In this document: positions 1-9,123 of the stretch, one piece after another
How the letters are laid out: every line of letters begins with the position of its first letter
How positions within the stretch are numbered: the stretch's first letter is position 1
Assembly: GCA_002238725.1 (NCBI GenBank)
Contig: MPMX01000017.1
Coordinates: 1 to 64,000, forward strand
Direction of reading: 5' to 3'
DNA length: 64,000 nucleotides
From: Rhodospirillaceae bacterium bin65
GTDB lineage: Bacteria; Pseudomonadota; Alphaproteobacteria; Bin65
The notes under the pieces: model-generated
Database searches by the model: none
Seen by the model: only the letters and a program-made list of their open reading frames with translations
What the model was told of the DNA's origin: nothing
Made by a program: the position numbers and the translations under genes

Positions 1-494
1 ACCTTCCTTTCCGGCCGAAGCCCGGTTTCGGCGAGCATCCGGACATCCGCAAGGGCGACGATGAGTATATCGACGGCGTCGAAAGCGACTGGATGAACCG
101 CCTCCGCAACGGCGACGAACCGGTCGAGCCGTGGCCCGACGCGCCGACCCACGAGGATCCCTTCGCTTCCGCGCAGGACGACCCGGCGCAGGAGGCCCCT
201 GGGCAGGACGATCTGGCGCAGGAAAGTGGTTCGGAGGACGGGCCGTTCGCCCCGCCGCCGCTCGCCGGACCGGAGGACAGCGCCCCATGCCGGCATCCGG
301 CGAACGGCCTCGACCCGACGACCGGCCTTGACCCGACGACCGGCCTTGACCCGACGAACGGCCTTGACCCGACGAACGGCGTTGACCCGACGAACGGCGT
401 TGACTGGGCGGACGACGCCCCGCTGCCCCAGGCGGCCCGCATGAAGAACGGCAGCGCCGCCGGACAGGACGGGGCCGCCCCTGACATTTCATGA
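1..494 (+). CDS. 3' part of an acidic, repeat-containing hypothetical protein
   Basis: The frame is open from base 3 at the window edge to the TGA at 492-494, giving 163 visible residues. The Met at base 93 is probably internal, because the frame continues upstream without a stop. I do not recognise the family. The visible part is rich in Asp, Glu, Pro and Ala and looks disordered. About residues 101-135 form six hexapeptide repeats of the type (N/T)G(L/V)DPT. There is no signal peptide, membrane segment or catalytic motif in what is visible. The stop codon lies inside a TGACATTTCATG repeat. Function is unknown, and the N-terminal domain lies outside the window. Confidence 0.55.
   Translation, partial: LPFRPKPGFGEHPDIRKGDDEYIDGVESDWMNRLRNGDEPVEPWPDAPTHEDPFASAQDDPAQEAPGQDDLAQESGSEDGPFAPPPLAGPEDSAPCRHPANGLDPTTGLDPTTGLDPTNGLDPTNGVDPTNGVDWADDAPLPQAARMKNGSAAGQDGAAPDIS
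303..407 (+). repeat. 18-bp in-frame tandem repeat (5 full units plus a partial)
   Basis: Units start at 303, 321, 339, 357, 375 and 393. Each reads approximately AACGGCCTTGACCCGACG and codes for NGLDPT with small variations (N/T at position 1, L/V at position 3). The near identity of the units suggests recent slippage within the acidic C-terminal tail. Confidence 0.9.
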
Positions 495-505
495 CATTTC
501 ATGAC
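482..505 (+). repeat. 10-bp-phased TGACATTTCA repeat
   Basis: TGACATTT is followed by two further CATGAC(ATTT) units with an exact 10-bp period. The core CATGACATTTCATGAC is at 490-505. It overlaps the stop codon of the upstream gene and lies about 100 bp before the isomerase gene at 604. The same 16-mer is found, inverted, at 59521-59536, 59726-59741 and 60215-60230. Confidence 0.8.
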
Positions 506-603
506 GCCTTCGGCATACGGCGCGCGCGGCGGCTTTCGGCTATCGCCGGTCGGGGAACGGTGATACCACCCGACAGACCCCCGTAGTCGGAGCTTCCCTC
601 GCC

Positions 604-1512
604 ATGACCGATTCCCGTTCCCTGCGCACAGCGTTTGCGGCGCTGGCCTTCGCCGTGCCGCTCGCCCTGGCCGCCGCCGCGCCGGCGCAGGCGCAGCAGT
701 CCAAACCCGCCGCAGACCCGGTGGTCGCCACCGTCAACGGCGAAAAGGTCATGCTGTCCGATCTGCGGGCGCTCCATGCCGACCTGCCGGAGCAGATCCG
801 CAAAATCCCGATCGAGCGCATCTACCAGCCGCTGCTCCAGCAGGTCATACAAACCAAGCTTCTGGCCGCCAGGGCGCGCGCCGGCGGGCTGGACAAGACC
901 CCGGCCATCGAACGCAGGCTGCGGACCCTGGCCGACCGGGTGCTGCAGGAGGCCTACCTGGCCGAACGAATCGACGAGGCCGTGACCGAAGACCGGCTCG
1001 TCAAGGCCTACAAAGCGTTTGCCGCGAAGCACAAAGGCGAGGAGGAAGCGAAGGCCCGGCATATTCTGGTCAAGACCAAGAAGGAGGCGGCCGCGGTCGT
1101 CGAGGCGTTGGACAAAGGCGGCAAGTTTGCCGATCTCGCCCGGCAGAAATCGATCGGGCCGTCCAAGACCGGCGGCGGCGACCTCGGCTGGTTCGCCAGG
1201 GGGCAGATGGTCAAGCCGTTCGCCGACGCGGCGTTCGCGCTCAAGAAGGGCGATTACACGAAGACGCCGGTGCAGACCCAGTTCGGCTGGCACGTCATTC
1301 TGCTCGAGGACCGTCGCCGGCAGGCGCCGCCGCCTTTCGAGGCGAAGCGCGCCGAGCTCAAGCAGGAACTGGGCCGCGAGCTGATGGCCGCCGAGATCGA
1401 GCGTCTGCGCAATGCGGCGAAAATCGTCCGGTTCGGCCCGGACGGAAAGCCGCTTGACGCCGGCGCGCCCGCCCGGAAAAAAGAAGGGAAAGAAGAGGGC
1501 AAAGAAGAGTAG
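604..1512 (+). CDS. Exported parvulin-type peptidyl-prolyl cis-trans isomerase
   Basis: A 302-residue protein of the PpiC/SurA/PrsA type, expected to help fold envelope proteins in the periplasm. Residues 1-31 form a signal peptide (hydrophobic stretch, then APAQAQQ). A SurA_N-like helical region follows (about 39-140), then one parvulin domain beginning at ARHILVKT (about 151) and containing GGGDLGWF and FGWHVILLED. The tail after about 285 is a Lys/Glu-rich stretch (KKEGKEEGKEE). In many alphaproteobacteria such a gene lies beside argJ, as it does here (95 bp gap). The single parvulin domain and lack of membrane segments separate it from SurA (two domains) and PpiD. Confidence 0.88.
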   Translation: MTDSRSLRTAFAALAFAVPLALAAAAPAQAQQSKPAADPVVATVNGEKVMLSDLRALHADLPEQIRKIPIERIYQPLLQQVIQTKLLAARARAGGLDKTPAIERRLRTLADRVLQEAYLAERIDEAVTEDRLVKAYKAFAAKHKGEEEAKARHILVKTKKEAAAVVEALDKGGKFADLARQKSIGPSKTGGGDLGWFARGQMVKPFADAAFALKKGDYTKTPVQTQFGWHVILLEDRRRQAPPPFEAKRAELKQELGRELMAAEIERLRNAAKIVRFGPDGKPLDAGAPARKKEGKEEGKEE

Positions 1513-1607
1513 AAAGACGACAGGATCGGGGGAAACCTGTCTCCGCGCGGCCCGGCCCAGCACATTTCCGGGGCGTCCGAAGGCGGAGGCGGGCCGCAAA
1601 TCGCACC

Positions 1608-2834
1608 ATGACTCTGAAAAAATCGCCGCTCGCGCCCGAGCGGTTTCCGGACCTGCCGGCGATCGGCGGGGTGCAGCTGGCGGGCCGCGCCTGCGGCCTC
1701 AAGCGCAGCGGCGCGAAGGATCTGATGCTGGCCGTCCTCGCGCCCGGCACGGCGGTCGCCGGCGTCTTCACCCGCTCGATGTGTCCCTCGGCCCCGGTCG
1801 ATTGGTGCCGGGAAGCGCTGCCCGGCGGCCGGGCGCGGGTGATCGTGTGCAATTCGGGCAACGCCAACGCGTTTACCGGCAAGGCGGGCGATACGACGGC
1901 GGAGCGGACCGCCGAAGCCGCCGCCGCCCTGTTCGGCTGCCCGGAACGGGAAGTGTTCCTGGCGTCGACCGGGGTGATCGGCGTGCCGGTCGGGCCGGAC
2001 CGTATCGGTGGCTGCCTGCCGGAACTGTCCCGCCATCTGCGCGACGACGCCTGGCGCGACGCCGCCGAAGCGATCATGACGACCGATACCTTCCCCAAGG
2101 GCGCGTGCGCCGAAGCGCGTATCGGCGCTACGACGGTCCGCATCGCCGGCTTCGCCAAGGGCAGCGGCATGATCGCGCCGGACATGGCGACCATGCTGGG
2201 CTTCGTCTTCACCGACGCCAATATCCCGGCGCCGCTGCTCCAGAAGCTGCTGGCCCGGTCCAACGACCGCTCCTTCAACGCCGTGACGGTCGACGGCGAC
2301 ACCTCGACGTCGGATACCGTGCTGCTGTGCGCGACCGGCGCGGCCGGTAATGCGCCGCCGGCCGGTCTCCGAAGCCTCCGGGCGTTCGAGAACGCGCTGG
2401 ATGCGGTCATGATCGATCTCGCCCAGCAGATCGTGCGCGACGGCGAGGGGGCGAGCAAGTTCGTCACCGTGACTGTGAGCGGCGCAACCTCCGCCCGCGC
2501 GGCGCGCCGGATCGGCCTGACCATCGCCAACTCGCCCCTGGTCAAGACGGCGATCGCCGGCGAGGACGCCAACTGGGGCCGGATTGTCATGGCGGTCGGC
2601 AAGGCCGGCGAGAAGGCGGACCGCGACCGGCTCTCCATCGCCATCGGCGGCGTCACCATCACGGAAAACGGCCAGCTCGTGCCCGGCTATGACGAAGCCC
2701 CGGTCGCCGACCACATGAAGGGTGCGGAGATCGATATCGACGTCGATATCGGCATCGGGCGCGGCCGGGCGACGGTGTGGACCTGCGACCTGACCCACGG
2801 CTACATCACCATCAATGCCGATTATCGAAGCTAG
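1608..2834 (+). CDS. argJ: Bifunctional ornithine acetyltransferase / N-acetylglutamate synthase
   Basis: ArgJ recycles the acetyl group from N-acetylornithine to glutamate and can also acetylate glutamate from acetyl-CoA (arginine biosynthesis, cytosol). The length of 408 residues is normal for the family. The autoprocessing site is KGSGMIAPDMATML, where Thr195 should become the N-terminal nucleophile of the beta chain after cleavage at Ala-Thr. The segment TDTFPKGA just upstream is also typical. The gene overlaps or abuts the following mutT, an arrangement I know from other alphaproteobacteria. Confidence 0.96.
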   Translation: MTLKKSPLAPERFPDLPAIGGVQLAGRACGLKRSGAKDLMLAVLAPGTAVAGVFTRSMCPSAPVDWCREALPGGRARVIVCNSGNANAFTGKAGDTTAERTAEAAAALFGCPEREVFLASTGVIGVPVGPDRIGGCLPELSRHLRDDAWRDAAEAIMTTDTFPKGACAEARIGATTVRIAGFAKGSGMIAPDMATMLGFVFTDANIPAPLLQKLLARSNDRSFNAVTVDGDTSTSDTVLLCATGAAGNAPPAGLRSLRAFENALDAVMIDLAQQIVRDGEGASKFVTVTVSGATSARAARRIGLTIANSPLVKTAIAGEDANWGRIVMAVGKAGEKADRDRLSIAIGGVTITENGQLVPGYDEAPVADHMKGAEIDIDVDIGIGRGRATVWTCDLTHGYITINADYRS

Positions 2835-2886
2835 GGCGGCATATTCCGACGGGACTGCGGGTTGCGATCCCGGACATGAACCGGGC

Positions 2887-3297
2887 GTGCCGCAAGACCT
2901 GCCCATCGTGCTGGTTGCGGCCATCGCCCTGGTCGATATCGACAATCGCGTGCTGATCGCCCGGCGGCCGGAAGGCAGGGTAATGGCCGGCCTCTGGGAA
3001 TTTCCGGGCGGCAAGGTCGAGCCGGGCGAAACGCCGGAAGCCGCCCTGATCCGCGAAGTGCGCGAAGAGCTGGGCATCGATACCTCGGAAAGCTGCCTGG
3101 CGCCGTTCACTTTCGCGTCCCACGCCTATGCGGATTTTCACCTGCTGATGCCGCTCTATCTCTGCCGGAAATGGCTGGGCGAACCGGCGCCCCGGGAACA
3201 TGCGGCCATAAAATGGGTCCGGCCGCCGCGTCTGCACGACTATCCCATGCCGCCGGCCGACGCGCCGCTGGTCGCCATGCTGCGGGATTTTCTCTAG
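2887..3297 (+). CDS. mutT: MutT-type Nudix hydrolase (8-oxo-dGTP diphosphatase)
   Basis: The Nudix box is complete: GGKVEPGETPEAALIREV followed by REELGI. MutT removes oxidised dGTP from the nucleotide pool. The start is uncertain. A GTG at 2887 gives 136 residues beginning just before PIVLVAAIALVD, the usual N-terminus of the family. An ATG at 2815 would add 24 residues without family support and overlap the argJ end by 20 nt. Neither start has a clear ribosome binding site. Tight coupling to argJ suggests co-transcription. The sequence cannot exclude a different Nudix substrate. Confidence 0.87.
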   Translation: MPQDLPIVLVAAIALVDIDNRVLIARRPEGRVMAGLWEFPGGKVEPGETPEAALIREVREELGIDTSESCLAPFTFASHAYADFHLLMPLYLCRKWLGEPAPREHAAIKWVRPPRLHDYPMPPADAPLVAMLRDFL

Positions 3298-3331
3298 CGC
3301 GGCGGCCAGCGTGTCCCCGACGGAGGCGAAG

Positions 3332-4132
3332 ATGCAGGTCAGCCTGCTGGGCACCGGATTGCCGTTCCCCAACCCGCGGCGGTGCGGGCCGGGCTACGCG
3401 GTGCGGGCCGGCGCGCACAACTTTGTCATCGACTGCGGCTCCGGCATTGTCCACCGGATGGTCGAGCTGGGCCTGATGCCGAACGAGGTCGACCACCTGT
3501 TCATCACCCACCTGCATTCGGATCACTTCATCGATCTTGGCCATTTCATCGCCACCCGCTGGATGATGAGCGACGACCGGCCCTGGCACATCTACGGGCC
3601 CGAAGGCGTCCGGACGATGGTCGGGCAGCTCCTCGAATTGCTGCGCCCCGATCTCGAACTCCGGATGCGGATTCGAAAGGTGCCCAGGGAAATGCCCGAC
3701 ATCCGGGTCCACGAACTGACCGAAGGCCCGGCGCTGGACGTCGACGGGGTCGCGGTGACCGCGTTCGACGTCGCCCATTATCCGCTCGAACAGGCCTTCG
3801 GCTACCGCTTCGAAACACGGGATCGGCGGATCGTGCTGTCGGGCGATACCAGCCCGTGCGAAAACCTCATCCGGCACGCGCACCGGGCCGACATCCTGAT
3901 CCACGAGTGCGTGCAATACGAGAAATGGATCTCGCCGCAGATCGACCACAGCCACACGCCGTTGGCGCATACTTCGCCGGAGCGGCTCGGCCTCGTCGCG
4001 CGGGACGCCGCGCCGGGATTGCTGGTCACGACCCACATGCTGCCGGATTCCGAACCGCGCGCGTTGCGCGAGATAATCCGCCGCGACTATGACGGCCGGG
4101 TCGTTATCGGCGAAGATCTGATGACCCTGTAG
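3332..4132 (+). CDS. Metallo-beta-lactamase-fold hydrolase (RNase Z/arylsulfatase-like)
   Basis: A 266-residue MBL-fold enzyme. The zinc motif HLHSDH is at about residue 57, preceded by the typical beta strands with IDCGSG. Later metal ligands are likely in LSGDTSPCENL, HECV and TTHMLP. The ATG at 3332 is preferred over an upstream GTG (3311) because GGAGG lies 5 nt before it. The closest families are the RNase Z-like and lactonase-like MBL hydrolases. The substrate cannot be named from sequence, and the long exosite arm of tRNase Z is not obvious. Confidence 0.8.
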   Translation: MQVSLLGTGLPFPNPRRCGPGYAVRAGAHNFVIDCGSGIVHRMVELGLMPNEVDHLFITHLHSDHFIDLGHFIATRWMMSDDRPWHIYGPEGVRTMVGQLLELLRPDLELRMRIRKVPREMPDIRVHELTEGPALDVDGVAVTAFDVAHYPLEQAFGYRFETRDRRIVLSGDTSPCENLIRHAHRADILIHECVQYEKWISPQIDHSHTPLAHTSPERLGLVARDAAPGLLVTTHMLPDSEPRALREIIRRDYDGRVVIGEDLMTL

Positions 4133-4216
4133 CTGCTGCGTGGAACACCGCCCTCGGCTATCCTGTTCTTTGGCGACAATGGGGCTTTCCTCCCGGGAAG
4201 TGGCTCATCATGGGTT

Positions 4217-6079
4217 GTGCCTGGCATGATTGACGGCGATATCGGGCCCGTCCTGGCTTTCGGGGCCATTGCGGTGGCGCTCGCGCTCTACGCCGCCCCG
4301 CGGATCAAGATAGAGCTGGCGTCGCTGGCAGTCGTCTGCCTGCTGCTCCTGGCGTTCCATATCTTTCCCGAAACCGGCGCCGACGGCCGCAACAAGCTGG
4401 GCCCGGCGGACCTGCTGGCCGGCTTCGCGAATCCGGCGCTGATCGCGCTCCTGGGGCTCATTATCATCGGTCAGGGCCTGGCCCAGACCGGGGCGCTCGA
4501 TCGCGGAGCGCGCGCGCTGCTCGGCGCTGCGGGCGGGCGCTCGGAAGTCGCGCTGACCCTGTCGCTGCTTGCCGTGCTGCTGATCAGCGGGGTGCTGAAC
4601 AACGTCCCCGTCGTCGTCATCTTCATCCCGATCCTCCAGACCTTCGCCAGCCGCGGCGGCACGCCGCCCAGCCGTTCCCTGATGATTCTGAGTTTCGCCT
4701 CGATCCTGGGCGGCATGACGACCCTGATCGGCTCCAGCACCAATCTGCTGGTCTCCGGCATGTTGACCGATCTGGGCCAGCCCGGCTTCGGCTTCTTCGA
4801 TTTTACCGTGCCCGGCCTGGCCGTGGCGCTGCCCGGCCTGCTCTTCGCCCTGCTGGTCGTGCGCCGCCTGCTGCCCGACCGCAGCGCCGGCGACGATGCG
4901 GCCCTGGCGACCGGCCGGCAGTTCCTCGCCCAGATCGACGTGGTCCTCGACCGGCCGCTCGACGGGCTCAAACCGGCCGGCGGCTTTTTCCCGCAGCTTG
5001 CCGACGTCACGGTCCACGCCATCCAGCGCGGCGAAGCGAGCCTGCTGCCGCCGTTCGAGGAAAATGCGGCGCTGCGGCCCGGCGACATCCTGATCGTGAG
5101 CGCGACCCGTGCGGCATTGACCGGCGCCGTCCGCGGCCAGATGGACCTGCTGCATCCGTCCCTCGGCGACGCCTGGTCGGCCCGGGAAGACGAGACCCAC
5201 GGCAAGCCGCCCTGGCTGCGCGGCCGGCAGCTGCTCGGCGAAGTCATGGTCACGCCGGGGTCGGAGCTGATCGGCCGGACGCTCGAGCAAATCGGCTTTC
5301 GCTATCGCTACAACTGCGTCGTCGTCGGCGTGCAGCGCCGCACCGCCCGCATGCACCGTCCGATCACCGACCTGCCGCTTGCCGCCGGGGACGTTTTGCT
5401 GGTCCAGGGCACCACCGAGGCCAAGGCGGCGTTGCGCGGCCGGCCGGGGATCCTGCCGATCGAGTGGTCGGCGAGCGAAGTGCCGTCGGCGCCCGAGGCC
5501 TGGCGCGCGCTGGCGATCTTCGCGGCCGTGGTCGGGCTTGCAGCGCTGGACATCCTGCCGATCGAGATCGGCGCGCTGGCCGGCGCAGCCGCCATGCTGG
5601 CGACCGGGGTCATGACCCTGCGCCAGGCGGCGCGCGCCATCGGCGCCGACCTGGTGCTGGTGATCGCCGCCGCTCTGGCCCTGGGCAAGGCGCTGCAGGT
5701 GACTGGCGGGGCGGTGATCCTCTCCGACCTGCTGGCCACCGCGCTGGCGGGCGCACCGATACCGGTCGTGCTGTCCGCCTTCTTCCTCCTCGTCGCCGTT
5801 CTGGCGAACCTCGTCGGGACCAAGGCGGTCGCCGTGCTGTTCACGCCGATCGCCGTCTCCCTGGCCCAGGGTCTCGGAGCGCCGATCGAGCCGTTCGCGG
5901 TCGCCGTGGTGTTCGGTGCGAACTGCGCCTTCGCGACGCCCATGGGCTACCAGACCAACCTGCTGGTGATGGGCCCGGCAGGCTACCGCTTCCAGGACTT
6001 CGTGCGCGCCGGCCTGCCGATGTTGATCTTCGTATGGGCGACCGTCAGCCTGGTGCTCCCGCTCTACTACGGGCTGTAA
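4217..6079 (+). CDS. SLC13-family permease with two TrkA_C domains
   Basis: A 620-residue inner-membrane transporter of the divalent anion/sodium symporter (SLC13/DASS, ArsB/NhaD superfamily) type. Several hydrophobic helices (about residues 5-220) are followed by a cytosolic insert of about 200 residues with two TrkA_C/RCK_C-like domains (each ending in a GD-LLVQ or GDILIVS type strand), then a second membrane half. GSSTNLLVSGML near residue 170 and GYQTNLLVMGP near 580 are the paired SLC13-type signatures. The start is GTG 4217 or ATG 4226, 3 codons later. The substrate is probably sulfate, a dicarboxylate or another anion, but this is not determinable here. Confidence 0.87.
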   Translation: MPGMIDGDIGPVLAFGAIAVALALYAAPRIKIELASLAVVCLLLLAFHIFPETGADGRNKLGPADLLAGFANPALIALLGLIIIGQGLAQTGALDRGARALLGAAGGRSEVALTLSLLAVLLISGVLNNVPVVVIFIPILQTFASRGGTPPSRSLMILSFASILGGMTTLIGSSTNLLVSGMLTDLGQPGFGFFDFTVPGLAVALPGLLFALLVVRRLLPDRSAGDDAALATGRQFLAQIDVVLDRPLDGLKPAGGFFPQLADVTVHAIQRGEASLLPPFEENAALRPGDILIVSATRAALTGAVRGQMDLLHPSLGDAWSAREDETHGKPPWLRGRQLLGEVMVTPGSELIGRTLEQIGFRYRYNCVVVGVQRRTARMHRPITDLPLAAGDVLLVQGTTEAKAALRGRPGILPIEWSASEVPSAPEAWRALAIFAAVVGLAALDILPIEIGALAGAAAMLATGVMTLRQAARAIGADLVLVIAAALALGKALQVTGGAVILSDLLATALAGAPIPVVLSAFFLLVAVLANLVGTKAVAVLFTPIAVSLAQGLGAPIEPFAVAVVFGANCAFATPMGYQTNLLVMGPAGYRFQDFVRAGLPMLIFVWATVSLVLPLYYGL

Positions 6080-6208
6080 CGATCGCGTCGGGCGGATCGG
6101 ACGCGCGGGCGCCGACGCCTGCCGGGCCTGCGCTGAAACCGGCGGATCGCGACCTCCGCGGCATTGCAGGTTCGAATTGTGCCGCGGAAATATCGCTGCA
6201 ATCGGATT

Positions 6209-6236
6209 TTGGATTCTTGAAGAATTGGTGTAGAAT
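6209..6236 (+). promoter_or_regulatory. Candidate sigma70 promoter for the first lytic transglycosylase
   Basis: TTGGAT at 6209-6214 and TAGAAT at 6231-6236 are separated by 16 bp in an unusually AT-rich stretch (6180-6250), 44 bp before the ATG at 6280. The -10 is good and the -35 is weak. Confidence 0.35.
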
Positions 6237-6279
6237 ATTAAAGTGATGCTTTAAGCTCCGGTGTCAAAGGACAAACCGG

Positions 6280-7584
6280 ATGTCAAAGACTTTGAGACGA
6301 GTTGGCGCGGTTACGGTGGCTGCAGCAGTATTCGCCGCGGCGAACGCTGTCTCTACGCTCGCCGGCGAGTCTCAAATTCTGACCCGGGCGGCGGCTGCCG
6401 GGCAGGATGTTCCGAATTCGGTTCCTCAATCGACGCAAGAAGCCCGCCCGTCCTTCGCGGCGTGGATCGCCGCATTGAAGGCCGAGGCCCGGACGAAGCG
6501 GATCGGCGAAGGCACGCTGGCTGCGGCGCTCGACGGTCTGCGCCTGAACCGGCGGGCCCTCGCGCTGGAATCGCGCCAGCCGGAGTTCGTCACGCCTGTC
6601 GGCGCCTACGTCGCCGCGCTGACCGGGAAGCAGGCGCTGGCTACCGGCCGCGTGAAACGCCGGCAGCACGCCGCCCTGCTTGGCAGGATCGAAGCGGCCT
6701 ACGGCGTGCCCGCGCGCTACCTTCTGGCAATCTGGCGGCTCGAATCGAACTATGGCGCCAATTTCGGCGCCTTTCCGGTTGTCGAGGCCCTGGCGACGCT
6801 GGCCTATGCCGGGACGCCGAAACGCCGGCCGTTCTGGCGTCAGCAGTTGTTCGGCGCCCTGCAGATCGTCGACCGGGGCCACGCGCCGCTCGGCAGAATG
6901 GTCGGCTCGTGGGCCGGCGCGATGGGCCATACCCAGTTTATCCCGACAACCTATCTGGCGCATGCCGTCGATTTCGACGGCGACGGGCGCCGGGATCTGT
7001 GGGGCAGCCTGCCGGACTCCTTCGCCTCGACTGCCAACTATCTCAGGAATTCGGGCTGGCAACCGGGCCTGCCTTTCGGCTGGGAGGCCAAACTGCCGGC
7101 AGGGTTCGATTTCAGCCGGGCCCATATCGGGGAAAGCCGGACCGTCGCCGAATGGCAGGCCCTGGGGGTCCGCCGCGCGGAAGGCGGCCCGCTCCCGAAT
7201 ATGGACGGTCGGGCCAGTCTTGTCGTGCCGGCCGGGTGGGATGGTCCGGTCTTTCTGGTGACGCAGAATTACCGCGCACTCCTGCATTACAACAATGCGG
7301 CCGCCTATGCGCTGACGGTGGGGCTGCTGGCCGAGAGGCTGGAAGGGCGGGGCAGGCTGGTCGCCCGCTGGCCCTCCGGCGACCGCCTGTTGTCGCGCGC
7401 CGAAAAGGCGGAATTGCAACGAAAACTCATGGCGCTGGGTCTGGACCCGGGGCCGGTCGACGGCAAGGTCGGCCCGGAAACCAGGAAGGCGATACGGGCC
7501 TTCCAGAAAAGGGCCGGCAAACCGGCCGACGGTTACGCCAACCATAATCTGCTGGAGGCGGTCCGGAAGGCCGCTCTCCGGTAG
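6280..7584 (+). CDS. MltB-like lytic murein transglycosylase with peptidoglycan-binding domain
   Basis: A 434-residue member of the membrane-bound lytic transglycosylase B (SLT_2) family, which cleaves MurNAc-GlcNAc bonds to 1,6-anhydro products in the periplasm. A signal peptide occupies about residues 1-30. The catalytic Glu is in LAIWRLESNYG (about 155). Downstream family motifs are GAMGHTQFIPTTYL and DFDGDGRRDLW. The C-terminal 60 residues form a PG_binding_1 domain (LMALGLDPGPVDGKVG). There is no lipobox, so the protein is probably soluble or anchored by its signal helix. It is followed after 78 bp by a second enzyme of the same family. Confidence 0.9.
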   Translation: MSKTLRRVGAVTVAAAVFAAANAVSTLAGESQILTRAAAAGQDVPNSVPQSTQEARPSFAAWIAALKAEARTKRIGEGTLAAALDGLRLNRRALALESRQPEFVTPVGAYVAALTGKQALATGRVKRRQHAALLGRIEAAYGVPARYLLAIWRLESNYGANFGAFPVVEALATLAYAGTPKRRPFWRQQLFGALQIVDRGHAPLGRMVGSWAGAMGHTQFIPTTYLAHAVDFDGDGRRDLWGSLPDSFASTANYLRNSGWQPGLPFGWEAKLPAGFDFSRAHIGESRTVAEWQALGVRRAEGGPLPNMDGRASLVVPAGWDGPVFLVTQNYRALLHYNNAAAYALTVGLLAERLEGRGRLVARWPSGDRLLSRAEKAELQRKLMALGLDPGPVDGKVGPETRKAIRAFQKRAGKPADGYANHNLLEAVRKAALR

Positions 7585-7662
7585 GCGGCGGGGTGAAGAA
7601 AGAGCAGACGGCCGATCTGCCGCGCGGAGAGCCGGCGGATCGCTGAAACAGGGTGAATCGAA

Positions 7663-9117
7663 ATGCTGTTCCTTCATCTCGGGAGCCGGCCGGCCGGATC
7701 GTGGCGGCCGCTCCGAAACCTCGCGCTGCTGTCCATAGCCGGCGGGATGCTCGCCGCATGCGGCGGTGGCAATTGGGGTGCCGGCAAGGATGCCTCGGCC
7801 CAATACCGCGCGTGCCTGAAGAAGGTTCCCGCACTCTCCCGCTACTCGGGCAGTTTCAACGGGTATCTGCGCAAGGCGCGGGAAGTCGGGCGCCGGTGCG
7901 GCATCCGGAGTTCCACGCTTTATGCTGGGCTGGGCGGTCTGAACGACCGAAGCCTCGCGTCTTCGGACCCTGCCGAGGCCGGCGGAATCACGCTCAGGGA
8001 GCAGATCGCCGATGCCGCAGGCGCCGAGGGCGTCCTGCTTGCCCGGCGGCGCGGCGGCAACGCCGTACGCAACTATCTGGCCTACCGCATTACGCCTGAC
8101 CTCGTCCGCAAGGGTCGAAGGATGATGTCCGGGTATCGAAGCCTTCTGCGGGATATCGAGCGGCGATATCGCGTGCCGGCCCACTACCTGGTGGCCCTTT
8201 GGGGCGTCGAATCCAAATTCGGCGCCGTCACCGGGCGCCATCGCGTCGTGCCGACGCTCGCCAAACTCGGCTATCGCAGCCATCGACGGCATTTCTTTTC
8301 GGGCGAACTGCTCGGCGCCCTCATGATCGCCGATCGCGGATTTGCGCGGCTCAGCCGGATGTACGGCAGCAACGCCGGCGCCATGGGCCAGACGCAATTC
8401 ATGCCGTCCGCCTATATCTACTATGCCGTCGATCACAATGGCGACGGCCGGCGCGATATCTGGCGGAGCAAGGCCGACGTTCTCGCCTCGATGGCGAACT
8501 ACAATATCAAGCGCGGCGGCTGGGACACCCGGATCGGGAGCGCGATCTATGAGGTGCGCCTGCCGCGCCGCCTGCCGGTAAGCCGCACCGGTTTCTACAA
8601 CATGCGGCCGCTCAATTCCTGGCGGCGCGCCGGCGTTCGTCGGATTAACGGCAAGTCCCTGCCGCGAAGCGGGAAAAATGCCTCCATTTACATGCCCGCC
8701 GGCTGTCGTGGACCTGTGTTCCTGCTGACGAGAAACTTCCGCGCCATCATGCGCTACAACAACCTGATCGAATACGCTTTCGCCGTTTCGGTGCTGGCGG
8801 AAAAAATCAAGCACGGCTTTGCGATCCGCAAACCCTGGCCCCGGCACGACTACGCCCTGTCCAAACGGGAACGTGCGAACCTGCAACGCCGGCTGACCCG
8901 CATGGGCTACGGCCGCCTCAGGGCCGACGGCATTCTGGGTGAGAAAAGCCGGCGCGCCATCCAGCGCTACCAGAGCCGCAAGGGCCTGTGCCCCAGCGGC
9001 CACGCCAATACCCGGCTCTACAACCATGTCCTGCGCCGGGGCGGTAAAGGCTATGCCGACGGAAGCGGCGGGTCGCCGGCGCCAACGAAGCTTTTGCTCC
9101 AGGCCGAGGCCCAATAG
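7663..9117 (+). CDS. Lipoprotein MltB-like lytic murein transglycosylase
   Basis: A 484-residue homologue of the preceding gene. The N-terminus carries a lipobox, GGMLAAC, with Cys33 as the lipidation site, so it is likely outer-membrane anchored. The catalytic Glu is in VALWGVESKFG, followed by GAMGQTQFMPSAYI and DHNGDGRRDIW. A PG_binding_1 domain (RMGYGRLRADGILGEKS) is near the C-terminus. An extra 100-residue Cys- and Arg-containing region lies between the lipobox and the transglycosylase domain. The pair 6280/7663 looks like a diverged tandem duplication with one soluble and one lipidated copy. Confidence 0.9.
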   Translation: MLFLHLGSRPAGSWRPLRNLALLSIAGGMLAACGGGNWGAGKDASAQYRACLKKVPALSRYSGSFNGYLRKAREVGRRCGIRSSTLYAGLGGLNDRSLASSDPAEAGGITLREQIADAAGAEGVLLARRRGGNAVRNYLAYRITPDLVRKGRRMMSGYRSLLRDIERRYRVPAHYLVALWGVESKFGAVTGRHRVVPTLAKLGYRSHRRHFFSGELLGALMIADRGFARLSRMYGSNAGAMGQTQFMPSAYIYYAVDHNGDGRRDIWRSKADVLASMANYNIKRGGWDTRIGSAIYEVRLPRRLPVSRTGFYNMRPLNSWRRAGVRRINGKSLPRSGKNASIYMPAGCRGPVFLLTRNFRAIMRYNNLIEYAFAVSVLAEKIKHGFAIRKPWPRHDYALSKRERANLQRRLTRMGYGRLRADGILGEKSRRAIQRYQSRKGLCPSGHANTRLYNHVLRRGGKGYADGSGGSPAPTKLLLQAEAQ

Positions 9118-9123
9118 CGCCTT

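Noticed and set aside
303..407. CRISPR-like regular repeat
   Set aside because: The 18-bp units are directly joined with no spacers and are in frame in a coding sequence.
6160..6190. Possible tRNA T-loop (GGTTCGAATT) before the first transglycosylase gene
   Set aside because: The flanking stem does not pair and no anticodon or acceptor arm can be found.
6283..9114. A 943-codon open frame on the - strand
   Set aside because: Fully antisense to the two lytic transglycosylase genes, whose catalytic motifs are intact.
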